The notes under the pieces: generated by a model
Database searches by the model: none
Told to the model about the DNA's origin: nothing
The model's input: the letters and a program-made list of their open reading frames with translations, nothing else
Translations under genes and position numbers: made by a program
Assembly (NCBI GenBank): GCA_036172665.1
Contig: CM069876.1
Location: 39,959,001-40,023,000 of the forward strand
Origin: Prosopocoilus inquinatus
Lineage: Eukaryota > Arthropoda > Insecta > Coleoptera > Lucanidae
Length of the DNA: 64,000 nucleotides
Direction of reading: 5' to 3'
In this document: positions 22,275 to 33,479 of the stretch, piece by piece
Numbering within the stretch: position 1 is the first letter of the stretch
Layout: the number at the start of each line of letters is the position of its first letter

Positions 22275-23800
22275 CGTTTTGAAGTTTAAAAACTATTTTT
22301 TCACGTAAACTTATCATTAACCCCTCCCCATTCAATTCGTGACTATATTAGTAATTCGTAAAAGCACTATTCTGTTTTAACATAAACGCTGGCCCTTGAA
22401 TAAACCAACATTCTGTATTTAGTCTTTTGCGTGATCTTTAAACGTTCTTAACAACGGAATTTTTAAGGTCTCCAAGAACTGCAATTTTCGCCTCAATTTA
22501 TTCGAAGTCTAGATGAAGAAAATACTTACTTGTTAGCACAGAATCGTGATAATTTAATTTAATTTAGCATCTCAAGTAAATGTACCGAAGAGGTACGAGA
22601 ATATTAAAAATAAAACTATAGTAGAATTGCACTGGCTGGAACAACGTTGATTAAATTCACATTTTTTATTACCGTTGTTAGCGACGGACGTGTGTACATT
22701 TCTGAATTAAAATCGAACGAATTTTATAATCCAAATTGATTTCGAATCCGCTTATCCACTTAGATCTCTCGCAATAAATACAGATTTTTTTTAGTACTAC
22801 AAAAAACTGTTGAAATTCAAAATTCTCCATCATCCCAAAAAAAAGAAACAAAAAAATCTTGAAATCAGAAGGACGTAAGAGAGACAGCACGTAAAATTGA
22901 ATATGTTAGCTCAAACAACCCCTACGAGCCTGAAATATGTGTATGACCTTGAAATGTCTTCTAACAATGTAAGTAGAAACACATCATGAATTAAGAGAAG
23001 ATAATGCAGTAAGAATCGATGAAAGAACTTCTTCTTGGCTTCCAGATTACCGCATTAACTTCTCCTTATTGCCGATCTTTCGCAAAAAAAAAACGAAACC
23101 TCAACAATAAGAAAAAAATAATAACGCGACAAGAAAATTATTTATGTGGAAATTTAGAACAATTAAACGAGTAAGGCAAGGCAACGTCTTGAGACCATTT
23201 CTCTTTATCATCTCGATAATAAGATCAAATCAACTTATTTGGAATACAGGCTATAGAATATTAAAAAAAAGGATAGTTTATGTCTGCGTTGCGTGGATAA
23301 TTTGAATAAAGATCTGCAAATTATGAAAACGAGCTTAGGATTCAGTGACAGGAACACGAAAGGGTACAGTCTCAAAGAAAACTGATTAGGAAATAAATAA
23401 ATATTGTTACAAGCCACGGGCTGGAGATGCCGAGTGCCGATGTGTCGCGGTTAGATATGTTGGCGCCACGCCGATCGTCTATTGTGGAATGTAGTCAGAT
23501 GCAGTGTTTTCTGGAAGGCACGCCATTCGTACGAAGTTTTCTAGAGAGGACGCAAAGAGTTTCATACACTTCTGGGGCGTACGAACACTGATATTAAAGA
23601 TAGCGAAATGGAAATGAAAATCGTAAGAAAAAAAAGTTGAAGGAGCGAGGAAAAGTGATAGAATAAGAAGCATAAAGCTCAAGTTGAAGGAAAGACCATC
23701 GAAAATGAAGGTGCAGCAATTGAGGTGGTCCGATTTTACGAGCAGGATGAGAGTTAACAAAACAGTGAAAATAATTTGAGAAAAAAGAAAAACTAGATAT
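22275..23800. other. Gene-free stretch
   Basis: AT-rich. A TGTTACAAGCC start at about 23406 resembles the possible solo LTR at 18.74 kb, and about 150 bp after it are GC-richer, so a truncated LTR may be present. No gene was seen. Confidence 0.3.
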
Positions 23801-23810
23801 AATCGATTAA

Positions 23811-23938
23811 TGCCCGATTTCTTCACATCCTGATAAATTTATCTGCCAGGTAATATCCTCGGAAACTATTATCAATACAATGGTTTCCTAGGATAATACC
23901 TGGCAGATAAATTTATCAGGAGGTGAAGAAATCGGGCA
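23811..23938. mobile_element. Long hairpin element
   Basis: Arms 23811-23867 and about 23883-23938 are nearly perfect reverse complements (TGCCCGATTTCTTCAC to GTGAAGAAATCGGGCA) around a loop of about 15 bases. A stem of about 55 bp this clean suggests a recent foldback/MITE. Confidence 0.8.
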
Positions 23939-23944
23939 TAAATG

Positions 23945-25710
23945 CGATAAGGCTTGGTCGAGCTCGTCCAAAAACAGAAGCAAAAGGCAAACAAGTTTTG
24001 AGCAAGATCATTATCTCTGGGTAAGTGTGATTCGAGATAAGTAAATAAGCCATAAAATCAGAATGAAAACAAAAAATTTGAAATACTAAAGAATGGAAAA
24101 CTTTCAAATTCCCGAGTTTTGAAAAATATTCCGCTTTAAATTAAAAAAAAAAATCTTTGTCCATAAAATGGAGCAGTTAAATCGTGAGATAAAATAAAAG
24201 AGCTTTCCTCTGATTAAATAATGAAAGAAAATTCCAAATACTTTGAATTTGGTTCTTTAGGCACTGTATCCCAGGTCAGCAATTTCGATTTTATATTAAA
24301 TTAATCAATTGTAGATCTGACAAAGTAAGTTTGTAAAAACTGATTTGGGTATTTCCCCTGTGCGGCTGCTCCGTATAAAATATAAAAGTTGTAAACTTAT
24401 TTGGTTTGCAAGGAACTTCAAATCTTTAAAAACCTTCGAATATTTTCCCTTACATTCAGAGTTTTTGAAATTTCTCTCGTTTGGCTACATCAGGCCGGAT
24501 CTAGGGTTTTCACCGTCCCGAGCTAAACAATTTTCAGCGCCCTTTTTATACGCTAACGTTTATTAACAAATTCAGGTCGGCATTATTGCTAACTTTGTTT
24601 CTGGAAGCTACAAATTCGGTTAAATTAACAAACAAATAGAAGCAAAATAGAAGCAAACAGTATTTTTCAGGATGATTGCAGCGACACAGTCTGAAAAAAA
24701 AACAACTGAACATCGCGTTTACGAGATAAGGACAAAAAGACATGGAGCACCCTGTATATTATTTCACCAAACGATAGAGAATAAAATTGTCCTTTGCTAT
24801 TTAAACGTAAATTAAACAAAAATTAAGAAGGCATTTTGGTTCTTTACCAAAATCGTCAAGAGGCTGGAAATAATTAAAAACAAAAAAAAAATAGAAATCA
24901 TTTTTGGCTAACAAGAATGGAATTGCAAAAAAAAATAAAAGGAAATAAGAAAAACAAATGACGACTACTGCAGTTAAAAATTGAACTACCCAAAAATTAA
25001 GTATTAGTGTATTGTTACCAATATATGACCTACCAATTCGAAAGACAGGTTTACATCTTCAAAAATTTGTAAAATTTCTCGCCCTTGTTTGTTTGTCGTC
25101 TTTTGTTTTTTTTTTACATTTTGCCGGATTGTCGATCATCTTTTGTTTTTTTTTTTGTTATTTTTAGTTTCAGTGTTTCTGTTGACATTCTTTTTAAAAT
25201 TATTTTCAAGCAGTTCGCTGATCTTCCTTTGTATTTTTGATCTTCATTCTTTAGTACGCCATTTATTTTTTTATTTGTTCTTGCAGTCATTCTTACTTTT
25301 TCGTTAGTTTTTTAAATTCATTTAGCCCCCCATGTAATCGTTTTCTTATTGTGTTTTCGCGTTGACCTTTTTCTTTGTAGTTTTTTCTCCTTTAGTTGTT
25401 TTTGCTGCAAGTTTTCTTCGGTTTTCGTTAGTGTTTTTATTTTATTTTTTATAGAATTATTGATCTTATTTCGTTTATCGTTCCCTTATTCTAGCTTATT
25501 TCCATTTTGTTCGTATTCTTTTGTTTTTTTTCTGACGTATTTCATTGACGCAATATTATATACAGTTTTTTTTATATTTTGCGCTCTGTCTTGGAGGCTT
25601 TATTTTAGGAGCTAGAGAAAAACACTAGAAACAAAGCGCTTCGCAAATTGCAGAAAAAATACAATTTTTGTTTCTCTAAATATAGTAATATTCATAAAAA
25701 ATATCCTAGT
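23945..25710. other. Gene-free stretch with strong strand asymmetry
   Basis: About 24780-24960 is A-rich and 25080-25620 is T-rich on the plus strand, giving low-complexity Phe/Leu/Ser-rich ORFs (72 and 88 codons) that are not genes. At about 25713 a CAGCGCTTCTCAAAGTTGGC motif resembles a hAT-type terminal inverted repeat, but no partner end was found. Confidence 0.3.
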
Positions 25711-25837
25711 TCAGCGCTTCTCAAAGTTGGCGCCCGGGCAATCGCCCGTTTCGCCCGCCCCATTATCCGCCCCTGGGCTGCACTGACCTAAAGTATTTTA
25801 ATTGAAATTAACATCCGCCCACAATAAGTTTTATATC

Positions 25838-25880
25838 CGTAGATACATATTTCGGCAGCTAAGCTGCCATCTTCAGTACG
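25838..25880 (-). ncRNA. Candidate type-I hammerhead ribozyme, family 2 left
   Basis: Minus strand: stem I strand CGTA (25877-25880), core CTGAAGA, one unpaired T, stem II GGCAGC/GCTGCC, GAAA, short self-complementary stem III ATATGTAT, cleavage C, then TACG (25838-25841) closing a perfect 4-pair stem I. Cleavage would fall between 25842 and 25841. All invariant core bases are present. Confidence 0.75.
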
Positions 25881-26003
25881 CTACCAACTTAAAAGCACTA
25901 AGAAAGATTTTAAAACCACCTAATCACACTGATAAAATCATAAAAATGTTATCAGTGTTATTAGGTGGTGTTTAAATCTTTCTTAGTGCTTTTAAGTTGG
26001 TAG

Positions 26004-26046
26004 CGTACTGAAGATGGCAGGTTAGCTGCCGAAATACGTATCTACG
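26004..26046 (+). ncRNA. Candidate type-I hammerhead ribozyme, family 2 right
   Basis: Plus strand: CGTA (26004-26007), core CTGAAGA (26008-26014), one unpaired T, stem II GGCAG/CTGCC with a GTTAG loop, GAAA, the perfect palindrome ATACGTAT as stem III, cleavage nucleotide C at 26042, then TACG (26043-26046) closing stem I. It mirrors the copy in the left arm with a few loop changes that preserve the fold. Confidence 0.8.
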
Positions 26047-26099
26047 GATATAAAAATTATTGTGGGCGGAGGTTAATTTCAATTATCTCTTAAACCACA

Positions 26100-27055
26100 G
26101 TCTTTTTACTATTTTAGTCTAAAGTATTTTTTCAACTTTTTTTCGGTCAGATAGCATTCAAAATCAATTTAGAAGTTGAGGTTTCGTTGTTGATGTATGT
26201 TGATAGATTGGTCTGAATTTTTCCTTGTCCTTGCTTGAGACTTATCCATGAATGTAGCAGATTTGGAATCACTGTTTCCAATTTTGATAAACGTTCCAGA
26301 AGCAGCTATAGTGGTTCAAGCATCAAAATCAGTTTTAGTTAACGTTTATAGAACTGCAAGAATCCAGTTTCTTTTGATTATTATTTTTATGCATTTCAGT
26401 ACACTTTATTTAATTAAGATTCTTTACTAAATTAGAAATCAGGTCTAAGTATGATTAATCTGAATTAGAAATCATATTGAAATATGATTCATTTGAGAAA
26501 CCAAAAATAAAAACATGCTGCTTATATCTGTCGTCTTGGAGATTAAGTGGTTAAGCCAGATTTCGCTACTTTTCAAAACACTACTTTTAGACTCTGAAAA
26601 GTTGTGGAAAATAGGAAGTTTGTAATAAATTAGTTTACAAACATCACAGTTAGCCATTTTTCAAGCCAGTGCCTGACTTGGCTTCACATACAATACGAGA
26701 AAACCACCTCCCTGCTTCTCCTAAGCCATTCAACTCATTTTGGACAAATTTCGATTTAACCACTTATTCACTGAGACGGCAGAGATAAGGAAAGCATTAT
26801 TCAACCTGCAATGAGATCATATTATGTAAGAAAAAAGTACAGGCTTGCATTGCACTGCTTTGCAGAACGTGAATCCGAAAAGCCACCTTCCAGTGCGTGG
26901 ACTTTCTAAGAAACTTGTAATAAATAGGACAAGGGAAAGTTCAGTTCCGCATATGAAGTCGTCGGTTTTACGCGTGTCTGAATCTGAATTTTTTTCGTTA
27001 TAGAGCTTTTTTTTAATTCAAAATTATATTCTGTTAGTTAATTTTCTCAATTTAA
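26100..27055. other. Gene-free stretch
   Basis: AT-rich, without supported features. Confidence 0.3.
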
Positions 27056-27059
27056 TTAA

Positions 27060-27225
27060 AATAAAGTGTACCTAAAAGTATCCACGTTCCGTTCAGCGAA
27101 GTTGAGTTTAGATAAAATAAATTCATCATTGCTTAAAATTTCAGTTTCTAACAAATTTTATAGAAGTGCATTGATTTTTTTGAAATTCCCTTCTCTCTTT
27201 CTTAATCTAGATTCTATTTTGTGGT
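27060..27225 (+). repeat. Dispersed repeat, copy 1 (pairs with 56300-56465)
   Basis: AAAGTGTACCTAAAAGTATC, then ATTGCTTAAAATTT and CTTCTCTCTTTCTTA-TCTAG align in order with 56300-56465 on the same strand over about 165 bp. No coding capacity was seen. It is probably part of an unclassified transposon. Confidence 0.55.
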
Positions 27226-27229
27226 AATT

Positions 27230-29130
27230 TAATTTAATTGAATTTACGTATTGTTTTTTTTTTGTTGAAATCTCTTGTTAATGTACAAAATTTCTCTTCA
27301 ATTTGAATATACATATCTTCTTACTGAGAGATTCGGGTTTTTATTCGAATTATTTTATAGAAAGGCTAAGCTGAGAAAGAGATAAGGAGTCGATTATTTT
27401 TGGCAATCCCCAAATACAAGTAGACGCCATTCGAGCAACACGTGGAAAACGATTTATCGATTTCTGACCTGTTTTGCTAAACCAGATGCGCTACTAACAA
27501 ATTGAGAACCGAATTTTTACGGTCTGTCTGAAAGAATTGGGGACAACCACTGCTTTTGCATTTAATCGTGACTTCAACATTTTTTTTTATCTGTAACTTT
27601 CGAAAGGCAGAGTTTTTGTAAGTTCTTCCTCTTTGATATTTCTCAAATGTGGTATAATAAGGTGATAATGCGGAATGGAATTGAAGAAAATAGAAATTCG
27701 GAAGGAGAGTAACGCCCTATGCTTACATTTAAGGGAAAATGGTTATGAGGATATCTAACGAGAAGAAAAATCAAATAAGCAAAATAAAGAGAAAAGAATT
27801 AGCATTAAAGCACAAGTTGAGAAAGTGCAAAGCTTGCATCATTCTGTCGATGGTATTAACTTATTTAGAAGAAATTAGAACAAGACGAAAATAACGGAAC
27901 AAGGAAAACGAAGACATGAGCGCACACAAAAAAGTAGACCAGGCATACATTGTGTAAAAAAAAATATACACCATAGAGGAAACAACGATATAAATAACCA
28001 CTGTCAGCTGAAAAACAGAATTGGAAGTTCTCAAAGAATATTGAAATTAAAATGAAAGAGAAATATTGAAAGCAAGAGATATCAATCGAGGAGACTAGAA
28101 ATGGAAGAAGTCCAAGAATTCGTAGCGAAATAAAAAAAGAAAACTGTACTTTAACAAACCAATCTAAATAAAAGAAATATTCGCTTGGTGTTTGTAATCC
28201 AATTTGAATTCGAAAAGTTTTTTCATTCCAAATGATTACTCACGAAGATCGCATATACAAATGACTCAAATTTAACCCGCACATTTTCAAGCCCCAACAA
28301 ATTAAAGACCCGTGCCCCTAGCCCGGGCAGGAATTTATCTCGACCGCTACGTCATTTTTCTTTCACTTGTACACGGCGCTTTTTCAACAGGAAGCGAAGA
28401 ACGCCCGCCAGAGATTTATGGGGCGGCCAGTTCATCCGACCGATGGCATGGAAAACGAGGTAACAATGGGGGCTGAAATTTGACCTGCGCCGATAATTAA
28501 TAATCGTTAATGCTAATAACTCCACCACATGCGCCTCTTCATCGACGAAGGTAATTAAATACGTCCAGATCATTTGCAATTTTGCAATTTGAAATTCTCG
28601 TTGGCAGAAAAGTTTTATAATTAAGTCAGTTAAATTTGATTTGATTGACATTGGGAGGGTAAATATTTTGTTTCTCATCTCCAATCATAACCCTCAAATA
28701 TTTATTGGAAATAAAAAAAGAAAACTTTGTGTTTTACTTCGAGGGCAATATAATATTTTGCGGTGTACGAAATTAAAGACGTCTTCCGGGTTTCCGGGGG
28801 TGATTTTCCCAGGTGGGGGGCGAACGAAGCAAAAGAACGTGCGCCACCCGTGTCGGGGAAATCATTTAATTTAACTCGTAAATAACGCATTGTGTTCGAG
28901 GGCTTTTCATCGTTAAGCACAGTCCCCGCGGATCCCGGGGACGAATTAAAATGAGCCCGCTCGTAATTTAACGGGGATGTTTTATTGATGAAGGCCCGCC
29001 GATTAGAACTAGGATCTTCGGGCTTTTCTTTTTTCCGCCCCGAGCTTATCTCATTAGCTTTTCAAATTTATCACCCGCGCGTTAAGTCAAAAAACTAAGT
29101 ATTTAATCGAAGAAGAACAAGAAGAAAAAG
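27230..29130. other. Gene-free stretch
   Basis: Mostly AT-rich; 28310-28560 and 28780-29060 are GC-richer with CpGs. A 110-codon minus ORF (28352-28684) has no domain. If the promoter at 29.3 kb is real, this stretch would be its first intron. Confidence 0.3.
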
Positions 29131-29138
29131 TCGCTTAC

Positions 29139-29315
29139 CTTAAACCGAAGGGGTGATGAGAGTCTGTTTTGTTATTGTTTTTTCGGTTTTGTTTTGTGGG
29201 GGGGCTTTACTTGCACTTGGTAACGTTCGACGCGTGCTTTTTCTGTGGCGTCGCGACGTCTCTGCGAGGAGGGTTTTGAGGGTGGTCTGTCTCGAGCGGA
29301 TGGACGTGGGTAACT
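29139..29315 (-). other. Candidate noncoding first exon, minus strand
   Basis: From the predicted start site at 29315 to 29139 the minus strand has no ATG and ends TTTAAG|GTAAGC, a strong splice donor. A 65-codon ORF that starts upstream of the start site and ends in the TAA next to the donor is therefore not used as coding. The inference is a 177-base 5' UTR exon of a gene whose coding exons lie further left, possibly outside the window. No downstream exon was identified. Confidence 0.35.
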
Positions 29316-29347
29316 GAGCGCCGTTTTCAACTACCATCGATTTTAAA
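29284..29347 (-). promoter_or_regulatory. Candidate core promoter (TATA-like, Inr, DPE)
   Basis: Minus strand: TTTAAAA at -32 to -26 (29347-29341), the arthropod initiator TCAGTT with A+1 at 29315, and AGACC at +28 to +32 (29288-29284), which fits the DPE consensus RGWYV at exact spacing. The region is CpG-rich against an AT-rich background. The three elements at canonical spacing plus the splice donor 177 bases downstream support a real start site, although each motif alone is short. Confidence 0.4.
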
Positions 29348-29694
29348 CGACTGAGCGCCGTCGAGCTTGAGCGTCGCGACGCCGCGCTCTTGCGCCGCCG
29401 AATGCACGCTGTTGCGCTTTATCTTTATGAAGTCTCGAATCGCTTTTAATATAGTTTCGGTTTTTCTGGTCTTACGGGGGTGAATTAAATCGGGTCGTAC
29501 AAATAAGCTCTGCAAATGTTACTTGCAATTTCGACGAAATCACCCCTTGCAATTTACAAAAATCTGTGCGATAATAAAAATAAATAAAAATAAAATAAAG
29601 ATCTTGGATAGACATTAAAGAAACCACTGGGAACATTAAAACAACAATAAAAAAAATCTTTATAATCTTTTTTTACGGACAGTTTAAAGTCGCA

Positions 29695-29740
29695 GAAGGT
29701 TTCGCAAATACTTGATTTGGCGCAGTCAGTAGGATTCTAA
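29695..29740 (-). repeat. Short tRNA-like dispersed repeat, copy 1
   Basis: The minus strand has a box-B-like GATTAGAATCC followed by TACTGACTGCGCC. The same layout is at 32380-32435 (GATTCGAATCC, TAGTGACTGCGCC). It could be the 3' half of a tRNA-derived SINE; no full cloverleaf was found. Confidence 0.35.
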
Positions 29741-30094
29741 TCGTAGCATTTTGGGACTCCCATTCATTTCTTTTCTTCTCTTCTGTTTTACTGAGACAGC
29801 AAATTTTTTTTTGGTCGAGGGCGGTCATGAAATAAACTCAAGAAGCTATTAACAGCAAGTGAAATCGAGAAACTAAAGAAATAATAGCAAGTACACTTTC
29901 TCAGAACTGCTTGATAACAAATTTTGACAATCAAAGAACGATTGAAACAATTCACGAACCTAAATAATTTTAAAATCCGTTACCACCCTTGACCAAAATA
30001 TTTTTTGATGTCAAAGTATAAACTTCAGTGTAACAAGAAAGAAATTGAAGGAGAGACTAAAACACAAATGTTTTATAATAATAATATTAAACAT

Positions 30095-30285
30095 TTTGTT
30101 GCAAATCGTTTTTGATTGCAGTGAGAACCTCGAGCAGCCTCTGTACAGCTGTTTCAGCCCTGTTTGGGGCTTCATCAGGGGAGACGTAGCTCGACATTCC
30201 CACTGAAAACCAAAAACGACTTGTCCCATTTATTCGCAATTGCGAATTGCGATCGTAGGATGTCGCTGCTTAATCTGTTCATCGA
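30095..30285. mobile_element. Ribozyme-bearing repeat, family 1, copy B
   Basis: It carries GCAAATCGTTTTTGATTGCA at its left, the hammerhead region, and GCGATCGTAGGATGTCGCTG at about 30249-30268. It is shorter than copies A and C because the middle segment with CATTATGCTTTGA is missing. Confidence 0.75.
30130..30194 (-). ncRNA. Candidate type-I hammerhead ribozyme, family 1 copy B
   Basis: Minus strand: core CTGATGA (30172-30178), stem II AGCCC/GGGCT (5 pairs, loop CAAACA), GAAA, stem III palindrome ACAGCTGT, then A. Cleavage would fall between 30144 and 30143. In stem I the first two pairs are lost (C-C and A-C), the next four form, and after an internal loop a 5-pair outer helix CTCGA/TCGAG closes. 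The core is intact but the gap next to the cleavage site may weaken activity. Confidence 0.65.
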
Positions 30286-30363
30286 TAATAATATTCATGA
30301 ATCTTTTGATTTTGGCACCGAAACTGTCAAAATAACGCACTTCCGCGTATCTTTGCGGACTTT

Positions 30364-30566
30364 AAAGGCTATTACACACGATACATTTTACCCAACGTTT
30401 TACCTGCACAGTTTTTAAACTTCGAGGAAAACTCAGCGTTTTGTGAGTTTCAAACGGTAGACATGACCTTCATTTTCTATCGTTTTAAGCACGCTCCATT
30501 TTGCTTGAAGTTTAAAACTCTGCAGCTAAAACGCAAGGTAAAATGCATCGTGTGTTGTAGGCTTTA
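30364..30566. mobile_element. MITE with ~29-bp TIRs
   Basis: The left end AAAGGCTATTACACACGATA continuing CATTTTACC matches the inverted right end (AAAGCCTACAACACACGATG, CATTTTACC). TA flanks both ends, as in Tc1/mariner-type insertion. There is no ORF. It lies directly left of the Tc1 element. Confidence 0.75.
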
Positions 30567-30574
30567 CGTATGTA

Positions 30575-32241
30575 CGAGCCCAGAATCATATCATTTGGCC
30601 CAGGTACGTTTTAATAAGTATCGTTTCATATAACTTTATTTTAAAAACCCTAAAGTAAATATTTCTCATTAATACTCCCTAATCATGATTTTCAAGGTTT
30701 TTAAATATATTTCAAACACTTTCAGCAACAATAAATGTTAATAAATTGTCGGACAATTCTAACTGAAAAATTAAAAGAACGATTCATTTCATTTGGCCCA
30801 AATGAGTAAAATTTGATTTTCTTGATCTTAATAGCCTTTGGTTGAAATAAAACAATTGCTTTTCATGATATAATTTTGACAACGTACGCATCATTTTATA
30901 TGAGAATTTAAAGTTCCAAAATGGTACGTGGTAGAAGTTTATCTAATGATTTTCGTAAAGTTATTATAAATTTATCAAATTCTGGATATTCTTGTGGGAC
31001 AATTGCTGAACAAATGCAATTATCACGTTACACCGTACGAAACATTGTAAAATTGTTTAAAACAACAGGATCGATAGAAGAGAAGCCGAATTTAGGGCGA
31101 ACTTCCAATATAACACCAAGAAATTTAATGGCTTTACGACGTATCTTAAAACAAAATCGTCGTAAAAACTGTGGTGAGTTAAGTGTTGAATGGAATAAAG
31201 CAACGGGTAAAAATTTTTCAAGATCAACATGTCTTAGAGCTATCAAAAAATTAGGCTTTAACTTCTATAAGGTAAGTGTTTTAGCTCAGCTAATGAACCT
31301 TTTATAACAGTGCGGAACTATTAGGCAAAAGAAAAACCACTACAAACACTAAAACAAAAAAAAAAGTAGATTGATTTGGGCGAAAACACATGTAAATTGG
31401 ACTCAGACACAATGGAATAGTGTAATATGGAGTGACGAGTCACGATTTGAGGTTTGTGTGGGCGATAGCCGAAGTAGGGTTTTGAGAACTAAAGATGAAA
31501 CATATCATACTGACTGTTTACGCCGAAAGGTAAAATTTCCTGCCTCCTTAATGATATGGGGTTGCATGTCAGCTCAAGGAACTGGAAAACTGCACTTTAT
31601 AGAAGGCACTGTCAATGCTGATAAGTACATAAAAATTCTTAGAGACAGTTTAATCCCATCTATTAAAGATTTGAAGACAGACGAAAATGAATATATTTTT
31701 CAGCAGGATGGTGCTGCGTGCCATACAGCGAGAATAGTCCAAGAATGGTTGTCACAACATAATATTCCATTGCTAAATTGGACATCTAACAGTCCCGGCC
31801 TCTCCCCTATTGAAACCCTTTGGCATATGATGAAAAGGAAGTTGCGAGCTAATCCAGCTAGAACCATTCTTGAATTAAAAGAAAGATTAACTCAAACCTG
31901 GAATTCTTTCACACCCGAGCAGTGCCAAAATTTAACAAATACAATGACTAAGCGAATACAAGCAGTTTTACGAAGTAAAGGCGATGTAACACAGTGGTAA
32001 TGGTAACCTTTGCGCTTGGGCCAAATGAAATGAATCATTATATTAATTTTTCAGTTAGCGTTACTTAATTATTGTTTATGTTTACTTGTATTTAAACTCT
32101 TTATAATACTGTTGGAAAAATTGAAAATTGTCATAAATGGATAATAACCAAAATTATTTCTTTTTGTGTTTATAAAACAATGTTATTCAATAAATTATTT
32201 GTAAAACGTTAACTGGGCCAAATGATATGATTCTGGGCTCG
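30575..32241 (+). mobile_element. Near-complete Tc1 transposon with IR/DR ends
   Basis: Perfect 29-bp inverted ends, CGAGCCCAGAATCATATCAT at the left and its complement ending at 32241, are flanked by TA on both sides (30573-30574, 32242-32243). A second related motif sits inside each end: GATTCATTTCATTTGGCCCA at 30781 and its inverse at 32016-32036. Each end thus has two direct repeats about 210 bp apart, the IR/DR plan of many Tc1 elements. The transposase gene lies between. Perfect ends suggest recent activity. Confidence 0.92.
30921..32000 (+). CDS. Tc1-family DD34E transposase, one intron, one frameshift
   Basis: Exon 1 (30921-31271) encodes 117 residues, MVRGRSLSNDFRKVIINLSN onward, with two helix-turn-helix motifs (about residues 5-50 and 65-115) and a GRTSNITPR linker resembling the GRP hook. 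A 53-base intron, GTAAGT...TTAG (31272-31324), follows; removing it restores the Tc1 consensus FYKAKEKPL. Exon 2 (31325-32000) carries the catalytic Asp in IWSDESRF, the second in FQQDGAACHT and the Glu in GLSPIETLW, with 34 residues between second Asp and Glu. A run of ten A's (31356-31365) is one base too long and shifts the frame before RLIWAKTHVN. Otherwise exon 2 is open to its stop. Total length is about 341 residues, normal for the family. The enzyme moves the element by cut-and-paste into TA sites. The frameshift may be real decay or a homopolymer error. Confidence 0.9.
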
Positions 32242-32249
32242 TATTCTAG

Positions 32250-33475
32250 CGATTGTAACCCGTGTTTAAAGTAGGAAAATATTTTCCTCGGTAAACAGTT
32301 TTTTTGTCAAAGAAAATTGCATTGCCTTTAGATTATTATGTTTTCCGTAAAATACTACGGCAGTATACTACAATGAAAAATCTAACAAATACATGACGCG
32401 GCGCAGTCACTAGGATTCGAATCATAACGTTTCTTTTGACTTGAATTTTTGACTAAGCTCTTAATTTTTTGGTTCTACAGGTGTACACCTCTGTATATAA
32501 AAAGAAAGAGGAAGGGAGGAATAAACATGTTTATAATAAACATCTTTTAATAATCGTGTTTGATGACACCCGATCGATTTGAACATTGTTCTGTAAACCT
32601 CTGCGAAGTTGAGGAATTTGAATAAACTGGAAACTGTTTTTTTTTCGTTGTGCAAGATTTACATTTGTCTTTAATTTTTGAATTATTATAAGTTACATCT
32701 AAAGATAATTAAGCTTTCATTGATTCTTCTATTTTTGAGAAACTGATGAAAACGCTCGATGAGTTTTTCCTCGCCTTCATCTATGTGTATTTAATGATTC
32801 TGTAATTTTAAAGGAGAGACTCCACTGAAGAAACATGTAGCGTGTGATGAATCAAAAAATTACAAAGAATTGTTCCATGTTGCATGCTACCAAGCCCAAC
32901 GATGTATCTACTTAGAAGTCGTCCAAAAAAGAAAGTTTTGTAGTTTGCCATGAAACTTAGAGAGAAATATTTGGGAACGCAATTATTAATTATCGTTTTC
33001 CGTTTTAACTTTTGAGGTTATGTTTTTTTTTCTTTAATCGACGGCATCTTCAGCGACAACTAATCTGCTGTTTCAAAAGGCAATAAATATTTTGTGATGG
33101 GTAATTATGTAATATAGGTACCACCCATAATATAATAGTGATAGGGTAATGGTGAAAATTACTGTCGAAATGGGAAAAACGTGGGCAAAAATATTAACCT
33201 TAAATTGCTGAACGTCAAATCTGAACGAAATAAACAATTTTATCAACACATTTCTTACGTCAGTTTCTTTTATTAATTATTGTATTATGAAATTGTATGA
33301 AATTGTTGAAATAAAATTCAATGCCCCCGATTCAAATGGAGAAAGAATGGCCTGGCCCTTGATGTTGTTGGAGCCGAGGGTACCACGTTTTCGAAACACA
33401 AAGTAGCTAGTGGTATTTGTTTCAAAAACCAAGTAATGTATTTTATATTAGACAGATTTAGAGTACAAAAATTTT
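32250..33475. other. Gene-free stretch with a short tRNA-like repeat
   Basis: AT-rich. At 32380-32435 is the second copy of the tRNA-like repeat described at 29695. No gene was seen. Confidence 0.3.
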
Positions 33476-33479
33476 GATA

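Larger units (their letters stand above)
25800..26090. mobile_element. Foldback element with two opposed hammerheads (family 2)
   Basis: Left arm about 25800-25935 and right arm about 25950-26090 are long inverted repeats (TTGAAATTAACATCCGCCCA at the left, TGGGCGGAGGTTAATTTCAA at the right) with a short AT-rich loop. Each arm carries one hammerhead pointing outward. There is no coding capacity. Flanking GACCTAAAGTATTTT and GTCTAAAGTATTTT look like a duplicated flank, so target duplication is possible. Confidence 0.75.

Noticed and set aside
25089..25615. Phe/Ser-rich ORFs as membrane proteins
   Set aside because: They come from T-rich low-complexity DNA with no start context, domain or conservation cue.
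33040..33080. CTGAAGATGCC on the minus strand as another family-2 hammerhead
   Set aside because: There is no stem II partner and the only GAAA lies in an A-run; stem I does not close.
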